Positions 6,061 through 6,249 of a stretch of 6,249 nucleotides of DNA are shown here, piece after piece; within the stretch, counting starts at the first letter, position 1, and each line of letters begins with the position of its first letter. Both the position numbers and the translations under genes were made by a program. Origin of the DNA: an uncultured Selenomonadales bacterium. Its GTDB lineage: Bacteria; Bacillota; Clostridia; Christensenellales; QALW01. The notes under the pieces are model-generated. The model searched no databases and was not told the origin of the DNA. It saw nothing but the letters and a program-made list of their open reading frames with translations. The stretch spans positions 1 through 6,249 of the forward strand of contig CAJKLB010000069.1 of the NCBI GenBank assembly GCA_905200615.1, read 5' to 3'.

Positions 6061-6066
6061 CCTCCT
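6061..6066 (-). promoter_or_regulatory. Ribosome binding site that sets the corA start
   Basis: A perfect AGGAGG on the minus strand precedes the ATG at 6052-6054 by 6 bases. The upstream in-frame ATG (6079-6081) has no purine-rich site before it. Confidence 0.85.
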
Positions 6067-6110
6067 GGAGATAAAATCCATAAAAACAAGCTTGGAAAGA
6101 AAGGTAAATG

Positions 6111-6161
6111 AATATATTTATTGCTTTCCTTTAGATAAAGTCTGATGAAAATAAATATATA
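6111..6161 (-). repeat. AT-rich inverted repeat in the corA leader
   Basis: AATATATTTATT (6111-6122) matches the reverse complement of 6150-6161 at 11 of 12 positions, leaving a 27-base loop. The loop itself can form CTTT-ATCT-AAAG (minus strand, about 6131-6142). Part of the outer arm lies at or before the predicted transcription start, so only about 8 bp would form in RNA. Regulatory meaning is uncertain. Confidence 0.3.
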
Positions 6162-6163
6162 TT

Positions 6164-6192
6164 ATTATAACATTTAGTGTTAGCCTTTTCAA
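6164..6192 (-). promoter_or_regulatory. Sigma-70/SigA-type promoter of corA
   Basis: On the minus strand TTGAAA (6187-6192), a 17-base spacer and a perfect TATAAT (6164-6169) form a strong promoter. Predicted transcription starts near 6157, giving a leader of about 100 bases before the corA ATG. This is shorter than the known M-box magnesium riboswitch, which is not recognisable here. Confidence 0.87.
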
Positions 6193-6219
6193 TAAAAATA
6201 GTACAGGGGGGTTAAGTTA

Positions 6220-6249
6220 ATGAAACATGACTTAAAAATATTAATAAAT
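6220..6249 (+). CDS. Start of a divergent gene, cut by the window edge
   Basis: An ATG at 6220 is preceded by AGGGGGG (6205-6211) with an 8-base spacer, and the frame stays open to the end of the window. The visible residues are MKHDLKILIN. Ten codons are too few to name a family. The run of G before the ATG in otherwise AT-rich DNA is the main support. It would be transcribed away from corA from the shared intergenic region. No convincing plus-strand promoter was found. Confidence 0.45.
   Translation, partial: MKHDLKILIN

Noticed and set aside
6055..6157. M-box magnesium riboswitch ahead of corA
   Set aside because: The leader is too short and AT-rich, and I cannot identify the conserved M-box stems or a terminator/antiterminator pair.
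1..6249. CRISPR array, tRNA/rRNA genes, insertion sequence or integration site
   Set aside because: I saw no regularly spaced repeats, cloverleaf or rRNA-like sequence, transposase/integrase frame, or flanking terminal repeats.

Overview
The window looks like chromosome from a low-to-mid GC Firmicute, most likely a clostridial or related gut-type anaerobe. The reasons are AT-rich intergenic DNA, strong AGGAGG/GGGAGG-type ribosome binding sites, textbook -35/-10 promoters, Rho-independent terminators, a small XRE-family autoregulator, and a polysaccharide exporter of the TagGH/RgpCD/Wzm-Wzt kind. The sequence alone does not fix the genus, and a spirochaete such as Treponema is not excluded.

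Layout. At the left (109-465, + strand) is a 118-residue helix-turn-helix regulator preceded by two copies of a near-palindromic site (29-45 and 61-77) that is probably its own operator. It is followed by two stacked terminator hairpins (487-538). A stretch without a convincing gene (466-771) holds these terminators, a possible decayed reading frame (561-710), and a strong bidirectional terminator (709-739). That last terminator also ends the operon arriving from the right on the minus strand.

The core is a minus-strand, three-gene polysaccharide export operon read from right to left: ABC-2 permease (4133-4936), ABC ATPase (3377-4120), and a large fusion protein with one SAM methyltransferase domain and two family-2 glycosyltransferase domains (772-3351). 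The gaps are 12 and 25 nt, so the genes are probably co-transcribed and translationally coupled. The likely job is to build or finish an undecaprenyl-linked cell-surface polysaccharide at the inner face of the membrane and move it outward. The permease start is best placed at a TTG (4936), much shorter than the longest open frame. A near-consensus promoter (5076-5104) and a perfect 7-bp palindrome at the predicted transcription start (5052-5070) lie in what the longer frame would make coding sequence.

Upstream, on the same strand, is a CorA-type divalent-cation channel (5203-6054, start corrected to the ATG behind an AGGAGG) with its own consensus promoter (6164-6192). At the right edge a divergent + strand gene appears to begin (6220), with only about ten codons visible. 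The regulator, the exporter operon and corA look like three separate transcription units. Nothing in the sequence links their functions directly.
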